Assembly (NCBI GenBank): GCA_937121005.1 | Contig: CAKZKB010000379.1 | Coordinates: forward strand, 1 to 14,828 | Length of the DNA stretch: 14,828 bases | Source of the DNA: an uncultured cyanobacterium | GTDB lineage: Bacteria > Cyanobacteriota > Cyanobacteriia > Cyanobacteriales > Geitlerinemataceae | Reading direction: 5' to 3' | Part shown: positions 1 through 6,049 of the stretch, piece after piece | How positions within the stretch are numbered: the stretch's first letter is position 1 | Layout: each line of letters starts with the position of its first letter | The notes under the pieces: generated by a model | Database searches by the model: none | Seen by the model: the letters and a program-made list of their open reading frames with translations, nothing else | What the model was told of the DNA's origin: nothing | Position numbers and translations under genes: made by a program

Positions 1-1623
1 GAAGAGGGCATTATCAGCTTGCCTCGGATTATTGCCAATAGCATCGATCGCGACATTGACGAGATTTATGCCAACAACGATAAAGGCATCTTAGAAGAAG
101 TTGACCTGCAACAACGCATCATCGAAGCCACTCGTAAAGCCGTCGCCGCCTTAGTTAAAGAACAAACCGATGCCGCCGGCCGGGTTTCTATGGTGTCTCG
201 CCTCAACTTCTTCAATATGGGTAAGAAAGAACCCTGGATCGAAGCGTTGCAAGAAGCGGGTTATCCCCACGTCGATAAAGAGGCCATTAAACCCCTGTTT
301 GAGTATCTCGAATTTTGCCTCGAACAAGTCTGTGCCGATAACGAACTCGGTTCCTTGTTGCGGGCACTAGAAGGGGAATACATTCAACCGGGGCCCGGTG
401 GCGATCCCATTCGCAACCCGGATGTTTTACCGACGGGTAAAAACATTCACGCCCTCGATCCGCAAGCCATTCCGACTATGGCGGCGGTGAAGGCTGCTAA
501 AATTGTGGTCGATCGCCTCATCGATCGCCAAAAAGCGGAAAACGACGGCAAGTTTCCCGAGACGATCGCCTGCGTGTTGTGGGGCACGGACAACATCAAA
601 ACCTACGGCGAGTCCCTGGCCCAAATTATGTGGATGGTGGGGGTCAAACCCGTTCCCGATGCCTTGGGTCGCGTCAACAAACTGGAGTTAATCTCCTTAG
701 AAGAACTGGGTCGCCCCCGTATCGATGTCGTCGTCAACTGTTCCGGTGTCTTCCGGGATCTGTTCATCAATCAGATGGCATTGTTGGACAAAGCGGTGAA
801 AATGGCTGCCGAGGCTGACGAACCTGTGGAGATGAATTTCATCCGCAAACACGCCTTGCAGCAAGCGGAGGAAATGGGCATCAATTTACGGCAAGCGGCA
901 ACGCGGGTCTTTTCCAACGCTTCGGGTTCCTATGCTTCTAACGTCAATTTGGCAGTGGAAAACAGCACTTGGGACGAAGAAGCGGAGTTGCAGGAGATGT
1001 ATTTGAAGCGTAAGTCGTTCGCTTTTAACTCGGACAATCCGGGGATGATGGATGGCAACCGCGAGGTGTTCGAGTCGGCATTGAAAACCGCCGATGCCAC
1101 GTTCCAAAACCTGGACTCGTCGGAAATTAGCCTCACGGATGTTTCCCACTATTTCGACTCGGATCCCACCAAGGTTGTGGCTAAGTTACGCAACGATGGC
1201 AAAAAGCCCAATGCCTATATTGCTGACACCACGACGGCGAACGCCCAAGTCCGCAGCTTGTCGGAAACCGTGCGTCTCGATGCCCGTACCAAACTGTTAA
1301 ATCCTAAGTGGTACGAAGGGATGCTATCTCACGGTTACGAAGGGGTTCGCGAACTGTCGAAACGCCTGGTGAATACCATGGGGTGGAGTGCCACTGCGGG
1401 GGCTGTTGATAACTGGGTTTACGAGGAAAGCAACGAAACGTTCATCAAGGACGAAGAAATGCAAAAACGGTTGATGAACCTCAACCCGCATTCGTTCCGT
1501 AAGGTGGTGACGACGTTGCTAGAAGCCAACGGACGCGGTTACTGGGAAACCAGCGAAAGCAACTTACAACGGTTGCGGGAGTTGTATCAGGAGGTGGAAG
1601 ATCGCATTGAAGGGGTGGAGTAA
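1..1623 (+). CDS. chlH: Magnesium chelatase subunit H, C-terminal part (left end cut by window)
   Basis: ChlH is the large porphyrin-binding subunit of Mg-chelatase. With ChlD and ChlI it inserts Mg2+ into protoporphyrin IX, the first committed step of chlorophyll synthesis. The frame is open from base 1, so the TTG at 19 is not a real start; 540 residues are visible, against roughly 1,330 in full cyanobacterial ChlH. The visible part matches the CobN/Mg-chelatase domain throughout, including stretches around VLWGTDNIKTYGESLAQI, PRIDVVVNCSGVFRDLFINQ, SNASGSYASNVNLAVE and the C-terminal GWSATAGAVDNWVYEE followed by NPHSFRKVVTTLLEANGRGYW. Codon use and CGATCG sites look native. A perfect hairpin follows 12 bp after the stop. 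No frameshift is seen. Family recognition is confident; the N-terminal half cannot be judged. Confidence 0.97.
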   Translation, partial: EEGIISLPRIIANSIDRDIDEIYANNDKGILEEVDLQQRIIEATRKAVAALVKEQTDAAGRVSMVSRLNFFNMGKKEPWIEALQEAGYPHVDKEAIKPLFEYLEFCLEQVCADNELGSLLRALEGEYIQPGPGGDPIRNPDVLPTGKNIHALDPQAIPTMAAVKAAKIVVDRLIDRQKAENDGKFPETIACVLWGTDNIKTYGESLAQIMWMVGVKPVPDALGRVNKLELISLEELGRPRIDVVVNCSGVFRDLFINQMALLDKAVKMAAEADEPVEMNFIRKHALQQAEEMGINLRQAATRVFSNASGSYASNVNLAVENSTWDEEAELQEMYLKRKSFAFNSDNPGMMDGNREVFESALKTADATFQNLDSSEISLTDVSHYFDSDPTKVVAKLRNDGKKPNAYIADTTTANAQVRSLSETVRLDARTKLLNPKWYEGMLSHGYEGVRELSKRLVNTMGWSATAGAVDNWVYEESNETFIKDEEMQKRLMNLNPHSFRKVVTTLLEANGRGYWETSESNLQRLRELYQEVEDRIEGVE

Positions 1624-1635
1624 ATTCCTCACCCC

Positions 1636-1660
1636 GTAGGGTGGGTATTTCCCACCCTAC
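1636..1660. repeat. Palindromic repeat GTAGGGTGGG-N5-CCCACCCTAC, possible chlH terminator
   Basis: A perfect 10-bp inverted repeat with a 5-base loop (TATTT) begins 12 bp after the chlH stop. A second copy with the same arms lies at 9311-9335. The arms are those of a dispersed palindrome that I recall as common in cyanobacterial intergenic regions. It could act as a transcription stop, but no T-tract follows on the + strand, so the terminator role is inference. Confidence 0.75.
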
Positions 1661-1686
1661 TTCTGGATTGCTTATCCGGTCAGTGC

Positions 1687-1715
1687 TTGCAGCTTCCGCT
1701 CGAAGGAGATATAAT
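1687..1715 (+). promoter_or_regulatory. Candidate sigma-70-type promoter for the 200-aa gene / transposase pair
   Basis: TTGCAG (1687-1692), a 17-bp spacer, then a perfect TATAAT (1710-1715). Transcription would begin near 1722 and give a leader of about 54 nt before the ATG at 1776, which has AGGAGG at 1764-1769. An 8-bp palindrome ATGTACAT (1714-1721) overlaps the -10 and the predicted start, so it could be an operator. Only the first three -35 bases match consensus. Confidence 0.5.
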
Positions 1716-1775
1716 GTACATCATTGGGTTAAAGTAGACATCTAGCACTGCAATACGAAGTTTAGGAGGCAAACA

Positions 1776-2378
1776 ATGGCACTAGAAAAGTTGAAAGAGC
1801 TCGAAGATCTTAAGGCCCGTCACAAAAAGCTATTGCAAGAGCTTAGAGACCATCAAATTTCCGACCAAACACGGATCCTGGAAGATATTGCGAGCGAGTT
1901 TGATAGCTTCCTAAGTGGAGAGGGCTTTGAGACAACTCGACACGGAAATATCTTAACAGCAAAATGTGGCGAGACCCAGTTAACAATGAAGATGCCCGAA
2001 ACAAATGGTTTCGTTGGATATGCGAATGATAGGGCAATTTTGACAATTGATTTTTCTAATTCTCGTTATCCTCGAGAATATTGGAAACTATTCCTGCTTT
2101 CAGGTAAAAATTCTTCTCGCTTAAGGCGAAACGATTTTTCCAAAAAAGATCCTTACCAGTATCTTAGGCAAGAGATCCGGGAGCTTGAAGCTAAGCTCAA
2201 CCCATACATTCCAGTTGATGAATATTCTGTTAAGTATTGCCAGCAACAGGAAAAGGATCGTTATAGACATCTAAACACTCAAGGCCCAGTTGTCTCTTCG
2301 CTTAGCAAAGCACTTACTGATATCAAATCCTTATCTCAGAAGCAGGTTATAATGGAGGAGCAGTTACAGGAACAGTAG
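1776..2378 (+). CDS. Unknown 200-aa protein with coiled-coil ends, coupled to a transposase gene
   Basis: I do not recognise this family. The start is well supported by AGGAGG six bases upstream of the ATG. Residues 1 to about 28 (LEKLKELEDLKARHKKLLQE and onward) are heptad-like and charged, suggesting a coiled coil. Residues about 40-110 look like a small alpha/beta domain with alternating hydrophobics (GNILTAKCGETQLTMKM, then YANDRAILTIDFSNSRYP). The C-terminal 60 residues are again charged and helical. There is no signal peptide or membrane segment. The stop is 2 bp before the ATG of the IS630-type transposase, so the two are very likely co-transcribed and perhaps translationally coupled. 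The gene has no CGATCG site, unlike the flanking chromosomal genes. It may be an accessory gene carried by the element, or a host gene beside an immobilised transposase. Confidence 0.75.
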   Translation: MALEKLKELEDLKARHKKLLQELRDHQISDQTRILEDIASEFDSFLSGEGFETTRHGNILTAKCGETQLTMKMPETNGFVGYANDRAILTIDFSNSRYPREYWKLFLLSGKNSSRLRRNDFSKKDPYQYLRQEIRELEAKLNPYIPVDEYSVKYCQQQEKDRYRHLNTQGPVVSSLSKALTDIKSLSQKQVIMEEQLQEQ

Positions 2379-2380
2379 CC

Positions 2381-3499
2381 ATGCCCAGAAAAGTGACACT
2401 TGCGCCTCACTTAACCTTGAGGCAGATCCAAGAAAATTATCATAACAGTAAAGATACAGTCGAGTCAAGGCGATGGCATTTGTTGTGGAAAGTCGGGATA
2501 GGCTGGTCGATAAAAAAGAGCGCGATCTCCGTCGGACTCAGTTATGAATATGCCCGGCGGGTGGTGAAACGCTATAACGAGGAGGGAGAAGCCACCGTCA
2601 CCAATCAACACAATCGAACCCGAAACTACCAAACGGCTACCCGTCCTAAACATTCTCTACTCAACCGGGAGCAATTGCAGAAACTCAAGGGAGCTTTACG
2701 CTCGCGTCCCGATGATGGAGGGATTTGGACAGGGCCGAAAGTGGCTCGCTGGATGGAAAAAGAAACCGGACGAGAAAAAATCCACGACCAACGGGGGTGG
2801 GAGTACCTAAAAAAGTGCGGCTACTCTTGGAAGGTTCCGAGGCCGAGCCATAAAAAAGGAGACCCCCAGGAGCAGCAAGAATTCAAGGAAACATACCCAG
2901 TAAAGATAAAAACAATTCAAGAGCAACATCCAGGTGCGGAAGTGCAAGGCTGGTTTTTTGACGAACATCGGGTGGGACTCAAGCCAATTCTTCGCCGAGT
3001 CTGGTCGCCGATAGGGGAGCAGCCGACGGCGGTAGTCCACCATCGATATGAATGGTTGTACATCTATGCTTTTGTGAATCCACAGACAGGAGAAACCCAC
3101 TTTTATTTAATTCCTCGAGTCAACGTGACCTGGCTAAATAAGGTGTTCGAGGCTTTTGCTTTAGACGTGGGAGCCTCCGAGGAAAAAATCATCTTTTTGG
3201 TAGAAGATCGAGCGGGATGGCACCGAAGCGAGCGGGTAGTATTGCCGACAGGAATGATAACGGAGTATCTACCGCCATACTCTCCAGAATTACAGACAGC
3301 CGAGCGATTATGGCAATTAACTGATGAACCTTTAGTGAATGAATACTTTGAGACCCTCGAAGAACTGGAGGAAGTGTTAGCACAACGATGCTGTTTCCTA
3401 CAAGAAGACCCACAAATGCGCGAACAAATTCGCAATTTAACTAACTTTCATTGGCTAAAACTCGACGAATTGTTTCCTGCCTGTGAGCATAGGATTTGA
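2381..3499 (+). CDS. IS630/Tc1-mariner-type DDE transposase, apparently full length
   Basis: Transposase of the IS630 family, which in general cuts and pastes at TA dinucleotides. The N-terminal 90 residues contain a helix-turn-helix (SIKKSAISVGLSYEYARRVV at about 43-62) followed by a winged-helix region including GGIWTGPKVARWM. The DDE core is complete: D194 in FFDEHRVGL, D276 in IIFLVEDRAGWH, and E308 in PPYSPELQTAERLW, giving the short second-to-third spacing typical of the family. The length of 372 aa and the open frame suggest an active or recently active enzyme. No terminal inverted repeats were found by eye in the 150 bp before the upstream gene or the 100 bp after this one. The left end cannot lie between the two genes, which are 2 bp apart. 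The right side abuts the remains of a toxin-antitoxin module, so insertion may have truncated it. Confidence 0.88.
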   Translation: MPRKVTLAPHLTLRQIQENYHNSKDTVESRRWHLLWKVGIGWSIKKSAISVGLSYEYARRVVKRYNEEGEATVTNQHNRTRNYQTATRPKHSLLNREQLQKLKGALRSRPDDGGIWTGPKVARWMEKETGREKIHDQRGWEYLKKCGYSWKVPRPSHKKGDPQEQQEFKETYPVKIKTIQEQHPGAEVQGWFFDEHRVGLKPILRRVWSPIGEQPTAVVHHRYEWLYIYAFVNPQTGETHFYLIPRVNVTWLNKVFEAFALDVGASEEKIIFLVEDRAGWHRSERVVLPTGMITEYLPPYSPELQTAERLWQLTDEPLVNEYFETLEELEEVLAQRCCFLQEDPQMREQIRNLTNFHWLKLDELFPACEHRI

Positions 3500-3587
3500 T
3501 ATGACATCATCTTGCGCCGAAAATAATGCGTAATTTCTCTGAATACCTTGTTTTGTGTTTTGTAGCACTTCTCAGGAAACGCTACAA

Positions 3588-3692
3588 GGAAGATTAGAAA
3601 TTTGGATAGACGAATTTCTCGAAGAAATTTACGCCGTTCGAGAAAAACACGCCAAGGTGTTTCGACTATAATCAGCCTATGTGCAACACAAA
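3588..3692 (+). pseudogene. 5' remnant of a second copy of the PIN-toxin partner (antitoxin-like) gene
   Basis: This stretch aligns without gaps to the ribosome site and first 23 codons of the intact partner gene at 5002, including the near-identical run reading LEEIYAVREKHAKVF. The start codon position has become ATT (3600-3602) after TTAGAA. After codon 23 two extra bases cause a frameshift; in the shifted frame the homology continues (D-Y-N, one codon missing, then Q-P-M-C-N against N-Y-D-L-Q-A-I-C-D) to about 3692. The bases just before it, reading K-E-D-stop, resemble the last codons E-D-stop of the PIN gene. The toxin gene that should precede it is otherwise gone, replaced by the transposase unit. 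Confidence 0.8.
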
Positions 3693-3709
3693 CATTTTGC
3701 TGCCATCTT

Positions 3710-4180
3710 TTACAAGTCATAATTAAATAAATTAATATTGAAAAGTTTATCAATATTAATTAAGTTTTTAATACTACAATTAATTTCAATATTAATGTTA
3801 CTATCAATGTCAATTTTTGCAGGAGAAGAGGCAATATTTTTAATACATTCTCGAACAATATTAGTGGGAACATTTTTAATATAGCTAGCAAAAGTTTTTG
3901 CCATTTGTGAACCACCATTTAGAAAACTTAAGAGATTATCCCGAAATGCCGGAGTGTACTCAGGAAGTCGATCGCTTGCCTCTTCAATTTTTTTGATTAC
4001 ATCTAATGGGCGAATGGGAGCAGTAGCAGATATCAAAACTAGCTGACTTTCATAAGCGTAAATAATATCATACCCAGTGTCAACTTTGTAGCCCTTTTCG
4101 CCATCAACTTGGACAACTCGGCCACAGCGCTGAAATTTGTTGACAAATGCAACCATGTTTCCAGACTGATACCTTGCCAT
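3710..4180 (-). CDS. Unknown 156-aa AT-rich protein, possible small beta-barrel N-terminus
   Basis: I do not recognise this protein. The start is supported by GGAGG (4190-4194) nine bases upstream and by a good promoter at 4208-4235. Residues 1-50 (YQSGNMVAFVNKFQRCGRVV, then a turn and YKVDTGYDIIYAYESQLVLI) alternate in a way that suggests an SH3-like or KOW-like barrel. Residues 55-90 are helical. The C-terminal 40 residues are rich in Asn and Ile (IDSNINIEINCSIKNLINID) and very AT-rich, so the end may be poorly conserved. It is transcribed against its neighbours and lies between the 5' and 3' pieces of a broken partner gene, so it probably arrived by insertion. Base composition is far lower in GC than the chromosomal genes here. 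Confidence 0.65.
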   Translation of the reverse strand: MARYQSGNMVAFVNKFQRCGRVVQVDGEKGYKVDTGYDIIYAYESQLVLISATAPIRPLDVIKKIEEASDRLPEYTPAFRDNLLSFLNGGSQMAKTFASYIKNVPTNIVRECIKNIASSPAKIDIDSNINIEINCSIKNLINIDKLFNINLFNYDL

Positions 4181-4207
4181 ACCAAAGATCCTCCAGCACG
4201 ATCCTAA

Positions 4208-4235
4208 CCTATAGTCATAAGTGTACCCTAGTCAA
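4208..4235 (-). promoter_or_regulatory. Candidate promoter for the AT-rich 156-aa gene
   Basis: On the minus strand TTGACT (4235-4230), a 16-bp spacer, then TATAGG (4213-4208). This would give a leader of about 20 nt before the ATG at 4180, with GGAGG inside it. The rest of the 345-bp gene-free stretch 4181-4525 holds the 111-bp repeat and partner-gene tail described separately. Confidence 0.5.
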
Positions 4236-4373
4236 GGCAACAAAGTCAATACTGAGGGTAAAATATAGCAAGGGAAAATCAGTTATACTGCTAAAAGCCT
4301 TTCTACACAAAGGTTTCAGGGTGTCGCATCTCCACCCAACGCGATCGGTTTTGATTGTTGGGTTGAAGTTATG

Positions 4374-4418
4374 AAACCCAAGCAGCAGCGTAAACCATTT
4401 CCAGGGTCGATATCGTAG
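4374..4418 (+). pseudogene. 3' remnant of the PIN-partner gene (last 14 codons and stop)
   Basis: Reads in frame as KPKQQRKPFPGSIS-stop, matching the last 14 codons of the intact partner gene (KPKQQRKPFPGSMS) with one residue changed. Nothing upstream within this stretch encodes the middle of the gene. Together with the 5' piece at 3588-3692 it looks like one former gene copy whose centre was replaced by about 680 bp containing the AT-rich gene. It could instead come from a separate copy. Confidence 0.75.
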
Positions 4419-4484
4419 CGTCTGTTACACTTCGGGAGCGAGATGTTCCCATTACCAAACCAAAAACGGTCGATCGCGATCGAA
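4374..4484 (+). repeat. 111-bp direct repeat, copy 1
   Basis: Aligns base for base with 5149-5259 at a constant offset of 775, with 10 mismatches and no indels by my count. It comprises the last 14 codons of the partner gene plus 66 bp of downstream sequence. The downstream part contains a short hairpin (GGGAGC-GAGAT-GTTCCC, 4434-4450) and ends in a CGATCGCGATCGA motif. The two copies bracket the PIN/partner cassette. Confidence 0.85.
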
Positions 4485-4525
4485 CTTGATATGATACCAT
4501 TTTTCAGGAGGTCTCACTTTTTTGC

Positions 4526-4999
4526 ATAAACCAAACTGTTTACATTGAAACCAGCATTATTGGGTATCTAACAGCTAGACCTAGCAATAACCTGATGCTT
4601 ATGGCTAAATTAGCCTCTACGCAGCAATGGTGGGAAACGCGCCGCGATCGCTTTACTCTCTATATTTCTCAAGTGGTTTTGGATGAGGTTGCACGAGGAG
4701 ATACAGAAATAGCAACCAAACGACTCAATATACTTCGCGATTTCCCATTGCTTGAAATAACTGATGCTGTCAAAAGTTTAGCAGGGGACTTTCTCGCTAG
4801 AAGCAATCTCCCACCTAAAGCTGCTGATGATGCACTTCATATTGCGGCAGCTACAGTTTATAATTTGGATTATCTGCTAACATGGAACTGTAAGCATATC
4901 GCCAACGCTCAAATCCAGAAGAAGCTAGCTCAGGTTAGTTTTGATGCTGGCTATGAGTTACCCACAATCTGTACGCCATACGAATTAATGGAGGATTAA
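4526..4999 (+). CDS. PIN-domain (VapC-like) toxin with damaged start
   Basis: PIN-domain proteins of this kind are usually ribonuclease toxins of type II modules. The frame contains the first acidic motif YIETSIIGYLTARPS (4541 on), the VVLDEVARGD motif, and PKAADDALHIAAATVYNLDYLLTWNCKHIAN with the conserved acidic residue and TWN signature, ending in TPYELMED. No ordinary start codon stands before YIETS in frame. The first ATG in frame (4595) would remove the first catalytic acidic residue. Either ATA at 4526 (a lost ATG, giving N-Q-T-V-Y-I-E-T) is used, or one extra T near 4537 separates a TTG at 4522 (10 nt behind AGGAGG at 4506-4511) from the rest: without it the product would begin M-H-K-P-N-V-Y-I-E-T-S. 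The toxin is therefore probably inactive or poorly made. The partner gene starts 2 bp after its stop. Confidence 0.7.
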   Translation: MNQTVYIETSIIGYLTARPSNNLMLMAKLASTQQWWETRRDRFTLYISQVVLDEVARGDTEIATKRLNILRDFPLLEITDAVKSLAGDFLARSNLPPKAADDALHIAAATVYNLDYLLTWNCKHIANAQIQKKLAQVSFDAGYELPTICTPYELMED

Positions 5000-5001
5000 C
5001 A

Positions 5002-5193
5002 ATGTGGACAGATGAAGTTCTCGAAGAAATTTACGCCATTCGAGAAGAACACGCCAAGGCGTTTAACTACGATCTGCAAGCCATTTGCGACGATCTACGA
5101 CGGAAAGAAGCAGCGAGTGACAGGACGATCGTCTCTCAACCCCTCAAAAAACCCAAACAGCAGCGTAAACCATTTCCAGGGTCGATGTCGTAG
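5002..5193 (+). CDS. Small partner (antitoxin-like) of the PIN-domain toxin
   Basis: A 63-residue protein starting MWTDEVLEEIYAIREEHA, a small family that I associate with genes directly next to PIN-domain toxins; an antitoxin role is inferred from that context. GGAGG (4990-4994) precedes the ATG by 7 bases and overlaps the end of the toxin gene, so translation is probably coupled. The protein is charged and mostly helical up to about residue 37. The C-terminal tail (KPKQQRKPFPGS) is basic, probably disordered, and is encoded inside the repeated 111-bp unit, so this tail recurs at 4374. Two further broken copies of the gene are in the window. This is the only intact one. Confidence 0.75.
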   Translation: MWTDEVLEEIYAIREEHAKAFNYDLQAICDDLRRKEAASDRTIVSQPLKKPKQQRKPFPGSMS

Positions 5194-5259
5194 CGTTTGT
5201 TACAGTTCGGGAGTAAGACGCTCCCATTACCAAACCCAAAACGGACGATCGCGATCGAT
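5149..5259 (+). repeat. 111-bp direct repeat, copy 2
   Basis: Second full copy of the unit at 4374-4484. It spans the end of the intact partner gene and 66 bp behind it. Its hairpin is GGGAGT-AAGAC-GCTCCC (5209-5225). The base changes relative to copy 1 keep pairing possible through G-T pairs. The HNH endonuclease gene ends only 13 bp further on. Confidence 0.85.
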
Positions 5260-5272
5260 AGTATCAAAACTT

Positions 5273-5680
5273 TTACGTCGGTGGGTGGCGATCGAACCAT
5301 TCTTCTTCCGATCGAATAGCTAACATGACTTCGCGGTTCAACTGTAAAGCTGAAATTGTTGCTCGTCCTACTGATGTTAATCCAACAACGCGCACGCCGT
5401 CCCAGTCAAAATGCTCGTGCCAATTTTGTTGGCGAGGATTGAAAATCGCGACTCGTTTGCCAGTATCGGGTTCTCGAATGTATTGTCGCGCTCCTTTACG
5501 GAGAGAACACGAAACACAAGCAAGAGCTAGATTATCGCGAATCGTCTCACCTTTAGCAGCAACAGGGATAATATGGTCAATATGGAAGGTAGCGACCTGA
5601 CCGGCTTGAGAAAGTCCGCAATATTCACAACGATCGCCTGCTCTTTGAATGACAAGACGGCGTAAAGAAGCTGGAATCAT
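5273..5680 (-). CDS. HNH endonuclease, zinc-finger type
   Basis: A 135-residue protein of the small HNH nuclease group. Two zinc-binding Cys pairs (C18-x2-C21 in CEYCGLSQAG and C55-x2-C58 in ACVSCSLRKGA) frame the catalytic HIDHIIPV (H33, D35, H36) and N50 in RDNLALAC. The C-terminal half (FNPRQQNWHEHFDWDGVRVVGLTSVGRAT) is typical of a widespread family. The start overlaps the stop of the upstream 69-aa gene in TAATG, so the two are translationally coupled. All catalytic residues are present. The substrate is unknown: such stand-alone HNH proteins may serve defence, mobile elements or toxin-like roles. Confidence 0.9.
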   Translation of the reverse strand: MIPASLRRLVIQRAGDRCEYCGLSQAGQVATFHIDHIIPVAAKGETIRDNLALACVSCSLRKGARQYIREPDTGKRVAIFNPRQQNWHEHFDWDGVRVVGLTSVGRATISALQLNREVMLAIRSEEEWFDRHPPT

Positions 5681-5889
5681 TAGGTTTGCTCGGCGACTCG
5701 TCGCGATCGCAGTTGTAGCAGGGACAAAAATTCTGCCAGTTCGACAAGTCCTTCCGCTTCTTGACGATCGCTTTCAGAAAGAGTGTAGCCTTCATCTTGG
5801 CGATCGAGGAGAAATTGCAAGCGCTGTTGTACGGCGTTGGGAAGTTGAAAGCGGGCGAGTTCGAGGGGAATTTCGATGGTATCGGGCAT
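5680..5889 (-). CDS. Small acidic helical partner of the HNH endonuclease
   Basis: A 69-residue protein (starts MPDTIEIPLELARFQLPNAV; contains LQFLLDRQDEGYTLSESDRQ) of a family that I recall as commonly encoded immediately before this type of HNH nuclease in cyanobacteria. It is predicted helical and acidic with no catalytic motif. The one-base TAATG overlap with the nuclease implies balanced production. An inhibitor or assembly role is possible but not shown. It is complete, and base composition is like the chromosome (a GCGATCGC site lies near its 3' end). Confidence 0.75.
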   Translation of the reverse strand: MPDTIEIPLELARFQLPNAVQQRLQFLLDRQDEGYTLSESDRQEAEGLVELAEFLSLLQLRSRRVAEQT

Positions 5890-5929
5890 GAGAACAAGGC
5901 GATCGCGTAGTCTTGTCCCATTCTACTGC

Positions 5930-6009
5930 AAAAAGCAGCGAGTGACAAACGCGATCGTCTCTCAACCCCTCAAACCCAAATAGCAGCGTTACCCATTTCC
6001 AGGGTCGAT
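5930..6009 (+). pseudogene. 3' remnant of a further copy of the PIN-partner gene, with first half of repeat copy 3
   Basis: Aligns to the last third of the intact partner gene (about 5105-5187): shared runs include AGCAGCGAGTGACA, GATCGTCTCTCAACCCCTC and CATTTCCAGGGTCGAT. It has a one-base frameshift just after the GTGACA run and a three-base loss at the poly-A before CCCAAA. The homology stops abruptly at 6009 inside the 111-bp unit. The second half of the same unit resumes at about 6337, after the HicB-like gene. No 5' part of this copy is seen; weak similarity may extend left to about 5911. Confidence 0.75.
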
Positions 6010-6049
6010 CGTCCGAAATGACAGGAAGTTTAGTTATACCAGCACGATC

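Noticed and set aside
1624..3600. Terminal inverted repeats for the IS630-type element
   Set aside because: Comparison by eye of the regions before 1776 and after 3499 gave only short chance matches such as TAGCACT in direct orientation.
4147..4374. 75-codon + strand frame over the promoter region of the AT-rich gene
   Set aside because: It has no ribosome site or recognisable motif, and it overlaps a well-supported gene start and promoter on the other strand.
4595..4999. PIN toxin starting at ATG 4595
   Set aside because: It would omit the conserved YIETS motif with the first catalytic acidic residue and has no ribosome site at proper distance.
5325..5600. 91-codon + strand frame opposite the HNH gene
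   Set aside because: The minus strand encodes a complete HNH nuclease with zinc-binding cysteines; the + frame has no support.
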